The notes under the pieces: model-generated
What the model was told of the DNA's origin: nothing
Databases searched by the model: none
The model's input: the letters and a program-made list of their open reading frames with translations, nothing else
Shown: positions 8,152 to 16,945 of the stretch, piece after piece
Numbering within the stretch: the first letter of the stretch is position 1
How the letters are laid out: each line of letters opens with the position of its first letter
From: Pantoea alfalfae
GTDB lineage: Bacteria; Pseudomonadota; Gammaproteobacteria; Enterobacterales; Enterobacteriaceae
Direction of reading: 5' to 3'
Length of the DNA: 64,000 nt
NCBI RefSeq assembly: GCF_019880205.1
Contig: NZ_CP082292.1
Location: forward strand, 3,720,001 to 3,784,000
Program-made: the position numbers and the translations under genes

Positions 8152-9144
8152 ATGAGTTATCTTGAGGTCAGAGAGCTGAACAAGTCCTATGGACCGACGC
8201 CGATTTTTGAGCAGATCGATTTTAGCGCCGCTGAAGGGGAATTTGTCACCCTGCTCGGCCCCAGCGGCTGCGGCAAATCGACGCTGCTGCGCTGTCTGGC
8301 GGGATTAACCGATGTCGACAGCGGTGAAATCAGACTGGAGGGCAAGGATATCGTGCCGCTGGCTCCGCAGAAGCGCGCCATCGGCATGGTGTTCCAGAGC
8401 TATGCGCTGTTTCCCAACATGACGGTAGAGAAGAACGTCGCGTTTGGCCTGAAGATGCAGAAACTGCCCGAGGCGCAGATCCGCCAGCGGGTAGTGGAGG
8501 TGCTGGAGCTGGTTGAACTTAGTGAGTATGCGCGCCGTTATCCGCATCAGCTGTCAGGCGGCCAGTGTCAGCGCGTGGCGCTGGCGCGTTCACTGGTCAC
8601 GCGTCCGCGGTTGCTGCTGCTGGATGAGCCGCTGTCGGCGCTGGATGCACGTATCCGTCGCCATCTGCGCGATCAAATCCGGCGCATTCAGCGCGAGCTG
8701 AATCTCACCACCCTCTTCGTGACCCACGATCAGGAGGAGGCGCTGACGCTCTCCGATCGCATCGTGCTAATGAACCGGGGCAAAATCGTCCAGAACGGCG
8801 ATGCCGAAGCGCTCTATACACAGCCGGTCGATCTCTTTGCCGCCGGATTTATTGGCAACTACAATCTGCTGAGTGCCGAGCAGGCGACGCGGCTGACCGG
8901 CCAGCCTTTCCACAGTCAGGTGGCTATTCGCCCGGAATCGATGCTGTTTACCGTGCCAGGCCAGGGTATTCCTGCGGAAATCCTCAGCCACAGCCTGCTG
9001 GGCAACGTCATCCGCTACCGTATCCGGGCGCATGACGTGGAGCTTTCGGTCGATGTACTTAATCGATCGGCGGCGGATTTGCATCCCGCTGGCAGGAAGA
9101 TTGGTCTACAATTAGAGCTGTCGACTTTGCGCCAGGTGGCTTAA
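8152..9144 (+). CDS. ABC transporter ATP-binding protein
   Basis: A 330-residue ATPase of the PotA/FbpC-type importer class. Walker A GPSGCGKST is at residues 36-44, the Q-loop at about 82, the signature LSGGQ at 134-138, and Walker B LLLLDEP ends at about 160 with catalytic Glu159. The switch histidine is in FVTHDQEEAL. A C-terminal TOBE-like regulatory region (about 230-330, with VAIRPESM) is present. It powers the import system encoded just upstream and closes the operon; no strong terminator follows. Confidence 0.93.
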   Translation: MSYLEVRELNKSYGPTPIFEQIDFSAAEGEFVTLLGPSGCGKSTLLRCLAGLTDVDSGEIRLEGKDIVPLAPQKRAIGMVFQSYALFPNMTVEKNVAFGLKMQKLPEAQIRQRVVEVLELVELSEYARRYPHQLSGGQCQRVALARSLVTRPRLLLLDEPLSALDARIRRHLRDQIRRIQRELNLTTLFVTHDQEEALTLSDRIVLMNRGKIVQNGDAEALYTQPVDLFAAGFIGNYNLLSAEQATRLTGQPFHSQVAIRPESMLFTVPGQGIPAEILSHSLLGNVIRYRIRAHDVELSVDVLNRSAADLHPAGRKIGLQLELSTLRQVA

Positions 9145-9183
9145 AACACAGGAAAAAATCACGCATAGCACGGCAATCCCCTT

Positions 9184-9236
9184 CACAGATTGCTCTCGCT
9201 GTCAGGCTGGCAGTCTGTGCTGTTTGAAGCCTGACA
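9184..9236 (+). promoter_or_regulatory. two overlapping, mutually exclusive hairpins in the yjbB leader
   Basis: CACAGATTGC (9184-9193) can pair with GCAGTCTGTG (9210-9219), nine of ten Watson-Crick plus one G-U. TGTCAGGCT (9200-9208), which lies in the loop of the first hairpin, can instead pair with AGCCTGACA (9228-9236). The second hairpin ends 4 nt before the AGGAG ribosome site of yjbB. The pairing is directly visible; regulation is inferred. Confidence 0.4.
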
Positions 9237-9254
9237 AACGAGGAGCGATACCCC

Positions 9255-10880
9255 GTGTTAACCCTGCTTAATTTACTTTCTGCAGTGGCCCTGCTGGTCT
9301 GGGGCACGCATATCGTGCGAACCGGCATCATGCGGGTCTACGGTGCCGATCTGCGCCGCGTGCTGAGCCGCAGCATCGAAAAAAAACCGATGGCGTTTCT
9401 GGCAGGTATCGGCGTAACCACGCTGGTGCAGAGCAGCAACGCTACGACATTGCTGGTCACCTCGTTTGTGGCGCAGAATCTGGTCAGCCTGACGCCCGCA
9501 CTGGTGGTGATTCTGGGCGCGGATGTCGGTACCGCTATCATGGCCCGTATTCTGACCTTTGATCTCTCCTGGCTCTCACCGCTGTTTATCTTCTTTGGCG
9601 TGGTGTTCTTCCTCAGCCGCAAACAGACCCGTGCCGGTCAGTTAGGCCGCGCCAGTATCGGCCTGGGCCTGATACTGCTGGCGCTGCAGCTGATTGTCGA
9701 AGCAGCGCGTCCGATTACTCAGGCCGCGGGTGTGCAGGTGCTCTTCTCCAGCCTGACGGGCGACGTGATGCTCGATGCGCTGCTGGGCGCAGTGTTTGCC
9801 ATTATCAGTTACTCCAGTCTGGCCGCGGTGCTGATCACCGCGACACTGACTGCAACCGGCGTGATTTCGTTCAAGGTCGCGCTCTGTCTGGTGATCGGTG
9901 CCAATCTCGGTAGCGGTCTGCTGGCGATGATCAACGCCAGCAGCTCGAATGCCGCCGGTAAGCGCGTAGCGCTCGGCAGCCTGCTGTTCAAGTTCATTGG
10001 CTGCGTCCTGATCCTGCCGTTTGTCGATATTGTGGCGACCTGGCTCGATAAGCTGCCGGTCAACGATGAAGAGTTAGTGATTTTCTTCCATGTGTTTTAC
10101 AACCTGATCCGCTGTGTGGCGATGGTGCCGTTTGCTGACCTGATGGCGCGCCTCTGCCGTCGACTCATTGCCGACGACGTCGACAACGCGCTGCAGCTTA
10201 AGCCAAAGCACCTCGATCGCAGCGCGCTGGATACCCCGGCGCTGGCGCTGGTGAATGCCGCCCGCGAAGCGCTGCGCATGGGTGACGTGCTGGAACAGAT
10301 GCTGGAAGCGTTTAATAAAGTCATACATGGTGAGTCCCGCGAGGAGCGCACGGTGCGGCGGCTTGATGATGATGTCGATGTGCTCTATACCGCCATCAAA
10401 CTCTATCTGGCGCGGATGCCCAAAGAGGATTTGCCGGAAGAGGATTCGCGCCGCTGGGGTGAAATCATTGAGATGTCGCTGAATCTGGAGCAGGCCGGTG
10501 ACATTATTGAGCGGATGAGCGGCGATGTCGCTGACAAGTCGCTGGCAGCGGGCCGTGCGTTTTCTGCTGAGGGCTTAAAGGAGCTGCAGGAGTTGCAGGA
10601 GCTGTTAATCGCCAACCTCAGAATGAGCCTGTCGGTATTTCTGTCGCACGATGTCACCAGCGCCAGGCGACTGCGCCGCGCGAAACATCGCTTCCGCCTG
10701 ATGATTCGCCGCTACTCTCATGCCCACGTTGATCGCCTGCATCAGCAGAACGTGCAGAGCATTGAGACCAGCTCGCTGCACCTTGGTTTACTCGGCGATA
10801 TGAAGCGCCTGAATTCCCTCTTCTGCAGCGTGGCCTATACCGTGCTGGACCAGCCCGACGATGAACGGGATTATGAATAA
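9255..10880 (+). CDS. yjbB: Na/phosphate cotransporter family protein YjbB
   Basis: YjbB is an inner-membrane Na/Pi-cotransporter-family protein fused to a PhoU-like C-terminal domain; in E. coli it has been linked to phosphate export. The 541 residues match E. coli YjbB (543) throughout. The transporter half carries the QSSNATT signature near residue 60 and the second repeat ISYSSLAAVL. The last 200 residues form the helical PhoU-like part. Translation starts at a GTG with AGGAG 9 nt upstream, giving MLTLLNLL as in E. coli. The gene sits beside the ABC/phosphoesterase operon instead of beside metH as in E. coli, so a phosphate-handling neighbourhood is possible. Confidence 0.95.
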   Translation: MLTLLNLLSAVALLVWGTHIVRTGIMRVYGADLRRVLSRSIEKKPMAFLAGIGVTTLVQSSNATTLLVTSFVAQNLVSLTPALVVILGADVGTAIMARILTFDLSWLSPLFIFFGVVFFLSRKQTRAGQLGRASIGLGLILLALQLIVEAARPITQAAGVQVLFSSLTGDVMLDALLGAVFAIISYSSLAAVLITATLTATGVISFKVALCLVIGANLGSGLLAMINASSSNAAGKRVALGSLLFKFIGCVLILPFVDIVATWLDKLPVNDEELVIFFHVFYNLIRCVAMVPFADLMARLCRRLIADDVDNALQLKPKHLDRSALDTPALALVNAAREALRMGDVLEQMLEAFNKVIHGESREERTVRRLDDDVDVLYTAIKLYLARMPKEDLPEEDSRRWGEIIEMSLNLEQAGDIIERMSGDVADKSLAAGRAFSAEGLKELQELQELLIANLRMSLSVFLSHDVTSARRLRRAKHRFRLMIRRYSHAHVDRLHQQNVQSIETSSLHLGLLGDMKRLNSLFCSVAYTVLDQPDDERDYE

Positions 10881-10896
10881 AGCGTGTGAACAGACA

Positions 10897-10925
10897 GTTA
10901 CGCCGGAGCAATCGTCCGGCGTAAC
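10897..10925 (+). terminator. hairpin after yjbB
   Basis: A perfect 11-bp stem (GTTACGCCGGA / TCCGGCGTAAC, 7-nt loop) lies 16 bp after the yjbB stop. It lacks a U-tract. A second hairpin follows for the opposing gene. Confidence 0.55.
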
Positions 10926-10936
10926 AGCAGTGAGAA

Positions 10937-10961
10937 GCGGCGCATCGCAATAATGCGCCGC
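10937..10961 (-). terminator. hairpin after the panS-like gene
   Basis: A perfect 9-bp stem (GCGGCGCAT / ATGCGCCGC, 7-nt loop) lies 5 bp beyond the minus-strand stop at 10967. With the previous hairpin it separates the convergent yjbB and symporter genes. Confidence 0.5.
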
Positions 10962-10966
10962 CACGG

Positions 10967-11884
10967 TTACTTCTTCTTAATCGGCTTTCCGGACCAGTAA
11001 CCCGCCAGCAGTGAACCTGACAGGTTGTGCCACACCGAGAAGAGTGCGCCCGGCAATGCCGCCAGCGGCGAGAAGTAGAGTTTGCCCAGCGTCGCCGCCA
11101 GACCGGAGTTCTGCATGCCGACCTCCAGTGCCAGCGTACGGCAGGTTGACTCATCAAAGCCAAACAGTTTGCCGCCCCAGTAGCCGCCAAGCAGGCCAAT
11201 CGCGTTATGCAGGATCACCGCCGCGATCACCATCAAACCCACCGATCCGATAAAGCTCTGACTGCCTGCCACCACCGCGCTGATGATCAGCAGAATGCAG
11301 ACCATCGAAAACGCAGGCAGCCACGGCTCCACCCGGCGAACCACGCTGTTCATGCTGTGATGAATGATCAGTCCAAGACTAATCGGGATCACGACGATCT
11401 TCACGATGCTCAGCAGCATGCCCACCACATCAACCTGAATGTGGGTATCCACATAAAAGCGGGTTAACAGCGGCGTGGCGAACACGCCCACCAGCGCGGA
11501 GACGGAAGAAATGGTTACCGACAGCGCCACATCCCCTTTCGCCAGATAGATCATGACGTTGCTGGCGGTGCCGCTGGCAACTGAGCCGACCAGAATCATA
11601 CCGGCGGCCAGATCGGGCGGCATATGGAACAGTTTTGCCAGCCCCCAGGCGGCTAACGGCATCACCAGATAGTGCAGAAAGGTGCCGGCAATCACCGGCG
11701 CAGGCCGGGTCAGCACCCGTTTGAAATCGTCGATATTCAGGGTGACACCCATGCCGAACATAATCAGCATCAGCAGATAAGTGACCCAGGGTCCGATGCC
11801 GAGAAAGGTACCTGGAGAGTAATAGGCGGCGACAGACAGCAGCACGGCCCAGAGCGGGAACAGGCGGGTTAACGTGGCGAGCAT
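10967..11884 (-). CDS. panS: bile acid:sodium symporter (BASS) family transporter, probably ketopantoate/pantoate transporter PanS
   Basis: A 305-residue inner-membrane protein with nine or ten hydrophobic segments and BASS-family signatures: [13 protein letters not shown] near residue 45, [23 protein letters not shown] near 100-122, and [14 protein letters not shown] in the second half. Family members cotransport organic anions with sodium. In Salmonella the member PanS imports ketopantoate and pantoate, and the enterobacterial sequences I know of this type are usually annotated that way. That assignment is by family resemblance; other organic anions are possible. The gene is convergent with yjbB and about 180 bp from aqpZ. 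Confidence 0.75.
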   Translation of the reverse strand: MLATLTRLFPLWAVLLSVAAYYSPGTFLGIGPWVTYLLMLIMFGMGVTLNIDDFKRVLTRPAPVIAGTFLHYLVMPLAAWGLAKLFHMPPDLAAGMILVGSVASGTASNVMIYLAKGDVALSVTISSVSALVGVFATPLLTRFYVDTHIQVDVVGMLLSIVKIVVIPISLGLIIHHSMNSVVRRVEPWLPAFSMVCILLIISAVVAGSQSFIGSVGLMVIAAVILHNAIGLLGGYWGGKLFGFDESTCRTLALEVGMQNSGLAATLGKLYFSPLAALPGALFSVWHNLSGSLLAGYWSGKPIKKK

Positions 11885-12067
11885 AGCCAGACTTCCTTAT
11901 AAGAATGTTATGTTTAGTGCAGATTTGCCATAGAGCGTCATCATGCAGGAACGACTGCCGTGACGAAGGCGGGATCATAACATTTCATTATCATGGCGTA
12001 AGGCGAAGATGGGGCGAGACAGGAAAATGCGGATCGACTGCTGCCGATCCGCTGAATATCGACGAAA

Positions 12068-12760
12068 TTACGCTGCTTTTTCCTCTAAACCGCGGTAGAT
12101 CAAACCACCAACCACGGCACCGATAATCGGCATCAACCAGAACATCCACAGCTGAGAGATCGCCCAGTCACCCTGGAAGAGGGCTGCTGCGGTGCTGCGT
12201 GCCGGGTTAACAGAGGTGTTAGTCACCGGAATGCTGATCAGGTGGATCAGGGTTAACGCCAGGCCAATCGCAATCGGGGCAAAGCCTTTTGGCGCGCGTT
12301 CGCTGGTAGCGCCCATGATCACAATCAGGAAGATAGCCGTCATCACTACCTCAGTGATCATGCCTGCCTGCAAACTGAAGCCACCCGGTGAGTGTTCACC
12401 GTAGCCGTTCGCCGCAAAGCCGCTGGCCGCTGCGCTGAAGTCGCCTTTACCGCTGGCGATCAGATAAAGCACCGCGCCAGCCGCAATGCCGCCCACCAGT
12501 TGCGCGATGATGTAAGGAATGGCCTGCGAGGCGGAGAAACGTCCGCCTGCCACTAATCCCAGGGTAACTGCCGGATTAAAGTGACCGCCTGAGATGTGAC
12601 CGACCGCATACGCCATGACCAGCACGCTCAGCCCGAAAGCCAGCGCCACGCCCATGAAGCCAATGCCCAGTTCCGGGAACGCCGCTGACAGTACGGCACT
12701 ACCACAACCGCCTGCGACCAGTACAAAAGTCCCCAGCGCCTCTGCGACTAACCTTTTCAT
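12068..12760 (-). CDS. aqpZ: aquaporin Z
   Basis: AqpZ is the inner-membrane water channel. The 230-residue protein (E. coli 231) has six membrane segments and the two NPA loops, [12 protein letters not shown] (Asn62) and [14 protein letters not shown], which form the pore filter. The start at 12760 ([10 protein letters not shown]) has AGGAA 5 nt upstream. The open frame continues 53 codons further upstream, but that extension is not homologous to AqpZ and lacks a ribosome site. The C-terminus (GLEEKAA) is intact. Confidence 0.96.
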   Translation of the reverse strand: MKRLVAEALGTFVLVAGGCGSAVLSAAFPELGIGFMGVALAFGLSVLVMAYAVGHISGGHFNPAVTLGLVAGGRFSASQAIPYIIAQLVGGIAAGAVLYLIASGKGDFSAAASGFAANGYGEHSPGGFSLQAGMITEVVMTAIFLIVIMGATSERAPKGFAPIAIGLALTLIHLISIPVTNTSVNPARSTAAALFQGDWAISQLWMFWLMPIIGAVVGGLIYRGLEEKAA

Positions 12761-12858
12761 GATATTTCCTAACTTTAGGTGAATGGATTCAGCGGCGGGA
12801 TTATAAATCTGAGGAAAGGGAGCGCAACGCCGGTACACGAAATGCGCAAAGAAAGGGG

Positions 12859-12872
12859 TTGCCATTTGGCAA
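12859..12872. promoter_or_regulatory. palindrome upstream of aqpZ
   Basis: TTGCCATTTGGCAA is a perfect 14-bp palindrome, followed 3 bp later by a further TGGCAA half-site. It lies about 100 bp upstream of the aqpZ start in a spacer with no gene. It could be an operator; I cannot name the regulator. Confidence 0.3.
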
Positions 12873-12958
12873 TAGTGGCAATAAGCCTTTGTATTGATGG
12901 AACTGTCTGGAAGAAGCAAACCACAGGGAGATCAGGACGAACTGAACCTTTTTTGCCA

Positions 12959-12990
12959 CTGTTCAGGCCGCGCAGACGCGGCCTGAACAG
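12959..12990 (-). terminator. hairpin downstream of lysC
   Basis: A perfect 14-bp stem (CTGTTCAGGCCGCG / CGCGGCCTGAACAG, loop CAGA) lies 9 bp after the lysC stop. On the minus strand it is not followed by U residues, so intrinsic termination may be weak. Confidence 0.55.
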
Positions 12991-12999
12991 CAGATAAAT

Positions 13000-14352
13000 T
13001 TACTCGAACAAATTGCGGTGCAGCGTACGGACTACGCTTTCCGCATCATTGCCCGGCACCAGGAAGCAGAGATTGTAGCTGCTGGCACCATAGCAAATCA
13101 TCCGCAGGTTGAACGGATCGAGCACACCAAACACCTCTTTGCCAACACCACACGCTTTTGACAGCTCATTGCCGATAATCGCCACCAGCGCCAGATCTTC
13201 CTCCACTTCTACCCGGCACAGCGACGAGAGTTCAGTCAGCAACGCCTGGGTCAGCAGACTGGCACTGGTTGAGGTCGAGCCGGTGGTGTCCAGCGTCAGC
13301 GCCACACTGACTTCGGAGGTAGTTATCAGGTCAACGGAGACGTTATGACGCGCCAGAATGTTAAACAGTTCGGCGAGGAAACCAAACGTATGCAGCATGT
13401 TAAGGCTGTGCAGCGTTAACAGCGTCTGCTTACGGCGTAACGCCAGCGCCCGGAACAGCGGCGGGTTGCGGGTTTCGTTGCAGACGCGGGTGCCGCCCGC
13501 TGCCGGATCCCTGCTGGATCCGACGAAGACCGGAATACCCCGGCGCACGGCGGGCAGCAGCGTCGCCGGATGCAGGACTTTTGCACCAAACGTCGCCATT
13601 TCAGCGGCTTCTTCAAAGGTGATTTCATCAATACGCTTCGCCGTCGGCACCACGCGTGGATCGGTGGTATAGATACCCGGCACATCCGTCCAGATATCGA
13701 CGCGCGCCGCGTTCAGCGCTTCGCCCAGCAGCGCGGCGGTATAATCACTGCCGCCACGCCCTAAGGTGGTGGTGCGCCCTTCGCTTTCGCTGCCAATGAA
13801 GCCCTGAGTTATCACCAGCGCCTGCGCGATACGTGGGTGTAACTGCGCCGTCGCCTGCTCCGCCAGCACCTGAACATCCGGGACTGCCCGGCCAAAATGA
13901 TCGTCGGTGCGCATCACTTTGCGAACATCAAACCACTCTGCATTCACCTGACGTTCACGCAGAATTTCAACAAACAGCAGTGAAGACATCAGCTCGCCGT
14001 GGCTGACCAGTTCATCGGTCAGGGCATTTGAGGTGGCGAGTGACGCCGCTTCTGAGAGCATGCTGATATTGTCGATCATCCGATCAATTTCATCGCGGAT
14101 CACGTCCGGACGCTGCAGGCGATCGACAATGGCGTACTGGATACGGCGGATATCATCAAGCAGAGCAGCGCGCTGGGGTGCCTGCTGGCCTTCAGCCAGC
14201 GCAACCAGAAGATTGGTAATGCCTGCCGAGGCAGAGAGCACTACCAGACGCGTGCTGGCGTCCTGCAACACCACATCGGCGCTGCGGTTCATCGCTTCAA
14301 AATCGGCTACGCTGGTGCCGCCAAATTTTGCCACTATCAGAGTTTGAGACAT
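13000..14352 (-). CDS. lysC: lysine-sensitive aspartate kinase III
   Basis: LysC phosphorylates aspartate, the first step towards lysine, threonine, methionine and diaminopimelate. It is feedback-inhibited by lysine. The 450-residue protein (E. coli 449) begins with the kinase signature VAKFGGTSVADF, holds the catalytic domain in the first 290 residues (TLGRGGSDYTAALL near 200), and ends in two ACT domains (about 310-450) that bind lysine. A GAGG ribosome site lies 7 nt before the ATG. The 330-nt leader carries a lysine riboswitch, so both synthesis and activity respond to lysine. Confidence 0.97.
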   Translation of the reverse strand: MSQTLIVAKFGGTSVADFEAMNRSADVVLQDASTRLVVLSASAGITNLLVALAEGQQAPQRAALLDDIRRIQYAIVDRLQRPDVIRDEIDRMIDNISMLSEAASLATSNALTDELVSHGELMSSLLFVEILRERQVNAEWFDVRKVMRTDDHFGRAVPDVQVLAEQATAQLHPRIAQALVITQGFIGSESEGRTTTLGRGGSDYTAALLGEALNAARVDIWTDVPGIYTTDPRVVPTAKRIDEITFEEAAEMATFGAKVLHPATLLPAVRRGIPVFVGSSRDPAAGGTRVCNETRNPPLFRALALRRKQTLLTLHSLNMLHTFGFLAELFNILARHNVSVDLITTSEVSVALTLDTTGSTSTSASLLTQALLTELSSLCRVEVEEDLALVAIIGNELSKACGVGKEVFGVLDPFNLRMICYGASSYNLCFLVPGNDAESVVRTLHRNLFE

Positions 14353-14469
14353 GTAGGACCTCGTGTCAGGTTATCTTGTTCTCGCCGATGAAAGGGTCGA
14401 GAAACATGCTTTCAGCCAGGCACAAGGAAAGAGCAGAAACGGGCGGACAAGATCGGATAGACGAGTCAC

Positions 14470-14654
14470 CCAGAAGCGCCCCACCTTGCAAAACGTCGAC
14501 TGCAGACGTTTCTGGTGACAACCCAGAGGATTCAGCCCCTGTAGCCGACAGGCAGCACACCGCGTGCTGACCCACCTCGGCGTCGCTCCCCATGATGTGT
14601 TTTCACCGGATACGGTTCCTCCAACACACTGCCTGGGCGACGCGCCTCTTCTGG
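14470..14654 (-). promoter_or_regulatory. lysine riboswitch (L box) of lysC
   Basis: On the minus strand the leader matches the lysine aptamer. It opens CCAGAAGAGGCGCGTCGCCC, contains GTTGGAGGAACCG, then CGGCTACAGGGGCTGAATCC and TGGGTTGTCACCAGAA, and closes with CTTCTGGGTGA. The first and last CCAGAAG/CTTCTGG segments form the P1 helix that bounds the aptamer. About 117 nt separate P1 from the lysC start. The E. coli counterpart controls lysC translation and mRNA decay. Confidence 0.95.
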
Positions 14655-14684
14655 CTTGCACACAGGTGCGCAAGTAGGCGCATA

Positions 14685-14713
14685 GATCTAGCCTTTTCTG
14701 GACCTGCTGTCAA
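14685..14713 (-). promoter_or_regulatory. candidate lysC promoter
   Basis: On the minus strand TTGACA (14708-14713) is followed after 17 bp by TAGATC (14685-14690). The -10 is poor, but transcription would start near 14678, just before the hairpin that precedes the lysine aptamer. Confidence 0.5.
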
Positions 14714-14940
14714 TGTCAGCGATGGCCGCAGAGCCGCATCAGAAAACAAATTGCCCTGCGCCGCAGCGGCTACAGTGCTTAATGGGTTCAGCCCCTGCAA
14801 CAATCCCTGACACGGCACAACGTTTTGCGCAGACTTTCGCGTCACACTTTAGCGCGTGATACTGCTGCCATCCTCAGGCTGTTCGCGCCAGTGAATGCTG
14901 ACGACAGACCGCAGCGTTTACCTCGTCTGCGCGGCGTGCG

Positions 14941-14969
14941 CTGACAAAATTTTTCCTTTCAGTTACAAG
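14941..14969 (+). promoter_or_regulatory. candidate pgi promoter
   Basis: CTGACA (14941-14946), a 17-bp spacer and TACAAG (14964-14969) form a sigma70-like promoter about 75 bp upstream of the pgi start. Confidence 0.4.
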
Positions 14970-15049
14970 TGTGGTCATACTGAAACGCTAAACGGGCATG
15001 ATGTGCCTCCGATGGAATGACGGTTCTTAATATCAACAAGAGTGTTGCC

Positions 15050-16696
15050 ATGAAAAATATCAATCCGACACAAACCGCAGCCTGGAAAGCGCTGCAACAG
15101 CATTTTGAGCAGATGAAATCGGTAGAAATTGCCGATCTGTTCGCCCAGGATGCCGATCGTTTTGCCAAATTCTCTGCCACCTTTGATGATCAGATGCTGG
15201 TGGATTTCTCCAAAAACCGCATCACCCAGGAAACCCTCGATAAGTTACAGGCGCTGGCTAAAGAGACCGATCTCAGCGGTGCCATTAAGTCTATGTTCTC
15301 GGGTGAGAAGATTAACCGTACCGAAGATCGTGCGGTGCTGCACGTCGCACTGCGTAACCGGAGTAACACGCCGATTCTGGTGGATGGCAAAGATGTGATG
15401 CCAGAGGTCAACGCTGTGCTGGACAAGATGAAAGGCTTCTCAGAGCGCATCATCAGCGGCGAATGGAAAGGCTATACCGGTAAAGCGATCACCGACGTAG
15501 TGAACATCGGTATCGGCGGCTCCGATCTTGGCCCGTTTATGGTGACGGAAGCGCTGCGCCCGTACAAAAACCATCTGAACATGCATTTTGTCTCTAACGT
15601 AGACGGCACCCACATCGCCGAAACGCTGAAAGATCTCAGCCCGGAAACCACCCTGTTCCTGGTCGCATCGAAGACCTTCACCACCCAGGAAACCATGACC
15701 AACGCCCACAGTGCGCGCGACTGGTTCCTGAAAACCGCAGGCGATCAACAGCACGTAGCGAAACACTTTGCTGCCCTGTCGACTAACGCCAAAGCGGTGG
15801 GTGAATTCGGTATCGACACCAATAACATGTTTGAATTCTGGGACTGGGTTGGCGGCCGCTATTCACTGTGGTCAGCGATCGGCCTGTCGATCATTCTCTC
15901 GATTGGTTTCGATAACTTCGGGCAACTGCTGAGCGGCGCACATGCCATGGACCAGCACTTCGCCTCTACCCCGGCGGAGCAGAACCTGCCGGTGCTGCTG
16001 GCGCTGATTGGCATCTGGTATAACAATTTCTTTGGTGCCGAAACCGAAGCGATTCTGCCTTACGACCAGTACATGCACCGCTTTGCCGCCTATTTCCAGC
16101 AGGGAAATATGGAGTCAAACGGCAAGTATGTGGATCGCGACGGTCATCCGGTGGACTACCAGACTGGCCCTATTATCTGGGGCGAACCTGGCACCAACGG
16201 TCAGCACGCGTTTTATCAGCTGATCCATCAGGGGACCAAACTGGTTCCGTGTGACTTCATTGCCCCGGCGATTACTCATAACGCGCTGGCGGACCACCAT
16301 CCGAAGCTGCTCTCTAACTTCTTTGCCCAGACCGAAGCGCTGGCGTTTGGTAAGTCACGCGACGTCGTGGAGAAAGAGTTTACCGATGCCGGCAAATCGG
16401 CAGAATCTGTAGCCCACATTGTGCCGTTCAAGGTGTTTGAAGGTAATCGCCCGACTAACTCCATTCTGCTGCGTGAAATTACGCCGTACAGCCTGGGTGC
16501 GCTGATTGCGTTGTACGAGCACAAAATCTTCACGCAGGGTGCCATCCTGAATATCTTCACCTTCGATCAGTGGGGTGTGGAGTTAGGTAAGCAGCTGGCG
16601 AACCGTATTCTGCCGGAACTGGAAAATGAGGACGAAATTACCTCTCATGACAGTTCCACTAATGCCTTAATTAACCGCTATAAATCCTGGCGTTAA
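15050..16696 (+). CDS. pgi: glucose-6-phosphate isomerase
   Basis: Pgi interconverts glucose-6-phosphate and fructose-6-phosphate in the cytoplasm. The 548-residue protein (E. coli 549) is highly similar throughout. It has the sugar-phosphate-binding [11 protein letters not shown], the signature [11 protein letters not shown], the catalytic Glu in [13 protein letters not shown] surroundings, and [10 protein letters not shown] near the C-terminus. The start at 15050 gives [12 protein letters not shown] as in E. coli; an in-frame start 33 bp upstream is not supported by homology. A strong terminator follows. Confidence 0.98.
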   Translation: MKNINPTQTAAWKALQQHFEQMKSVEIADLFAQDADRFAKFSATFDDQMLVDFSKNRITQETLDKLQALAKETDLSGAIKSMFSGEKINRTEDRAVLHVALRNRSNTPILVDGKDVMPEVNAVLDKMKGFSERIISGEWKGYTGKAITDVVNIGIGGSDLGPFMVTEALRPYKNHLNMHFVSNVDGTHIAETLKDLSPETTLFLVASKTFTTQETMTNAHSARDWFLKTAGDQQHVAKHFAALSTNAKAVGEFGIDTNNMFEFWDWVGGRYSLWSAIGLSIILSIGFDNFGQLLSGAHAMDQHFASTPAEQNLPVLLALIGIWYNNFFGAETEAILPYDQYMHRFAAYFQQGNMESNGKYVDRDGHPVDYQTGPIIWGEPGTNGQHAFYQLIHQGTKLVPCDFIAPAITHNALADHHPKLLSNFFAQTEALAFGKSRDVVEKEFTDAGKSAESVAHIVPFKVFEGNRPTNSILLREITPYSLGALIALYEHKIFTQGAILNIFTFDQWGVELGKQLANRILPELENEDEITSHDSSTNALINRYKSWR

Positions 16697-16713
16697 TCGG
16701 CGTTAATTTCATC

Positions 16714-16740
16714 GGGCGGCAACGTTGCCGCCCTTTTTTT
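16714..16740 (+). terminator. Rho-independent terminator of pgi
   Basis: GGGCGGCAACGTTGCCGCCC forms a perfect self-complementary hairpin followed by seven T. Confidence 0.93.
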
Positions 16741-16816
16741 GTCTCTTTTTCCATCCAGGTGGCCTGATTATCGATTTTTTCATTCACGCCAGTGCGGGAA
16801 AAGTCTTAAAATACCC

Positions 16817-16830
16817 TAAGATAATTCTGA
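16817..16830 (+). promoter_or_regulatory. RcsAB-box-like site 1 upstream of yjbE
   Basis: TAAGATAATTCTGA agrees at 13 of 14 positions with the RcsAB consensus TRVGAAWAWTSYGR. It lies about 430 bp before yjbE in a 520-bp AT-rich spacer without genes. The yjbEFGH operon of E. coli is known to be under Rcs phosphorelay control. Confidence 0.5.
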
Positions 16831-16945
16831 ACATCTGGCGATAAAACAGTGTGATATCCAGTATAAAATGGACCTGAAAACTAACGGACAACAGGGTTAG
16901 CTATTGATTTATAGCCATATTTAATTTAAGCCCTTATGAGTAAAT

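Noticed and set aside
3702..9144. Salmonella-type phnRSTUV 2-aminoethylphosphonate system
   Set aside because: The regulator type fits, but the binding protein does not resemble PhnS, and an alkaline-phosphatase-superfamily gene takes the place of phnWX-type enzymes. A specific AEP role is not supported.
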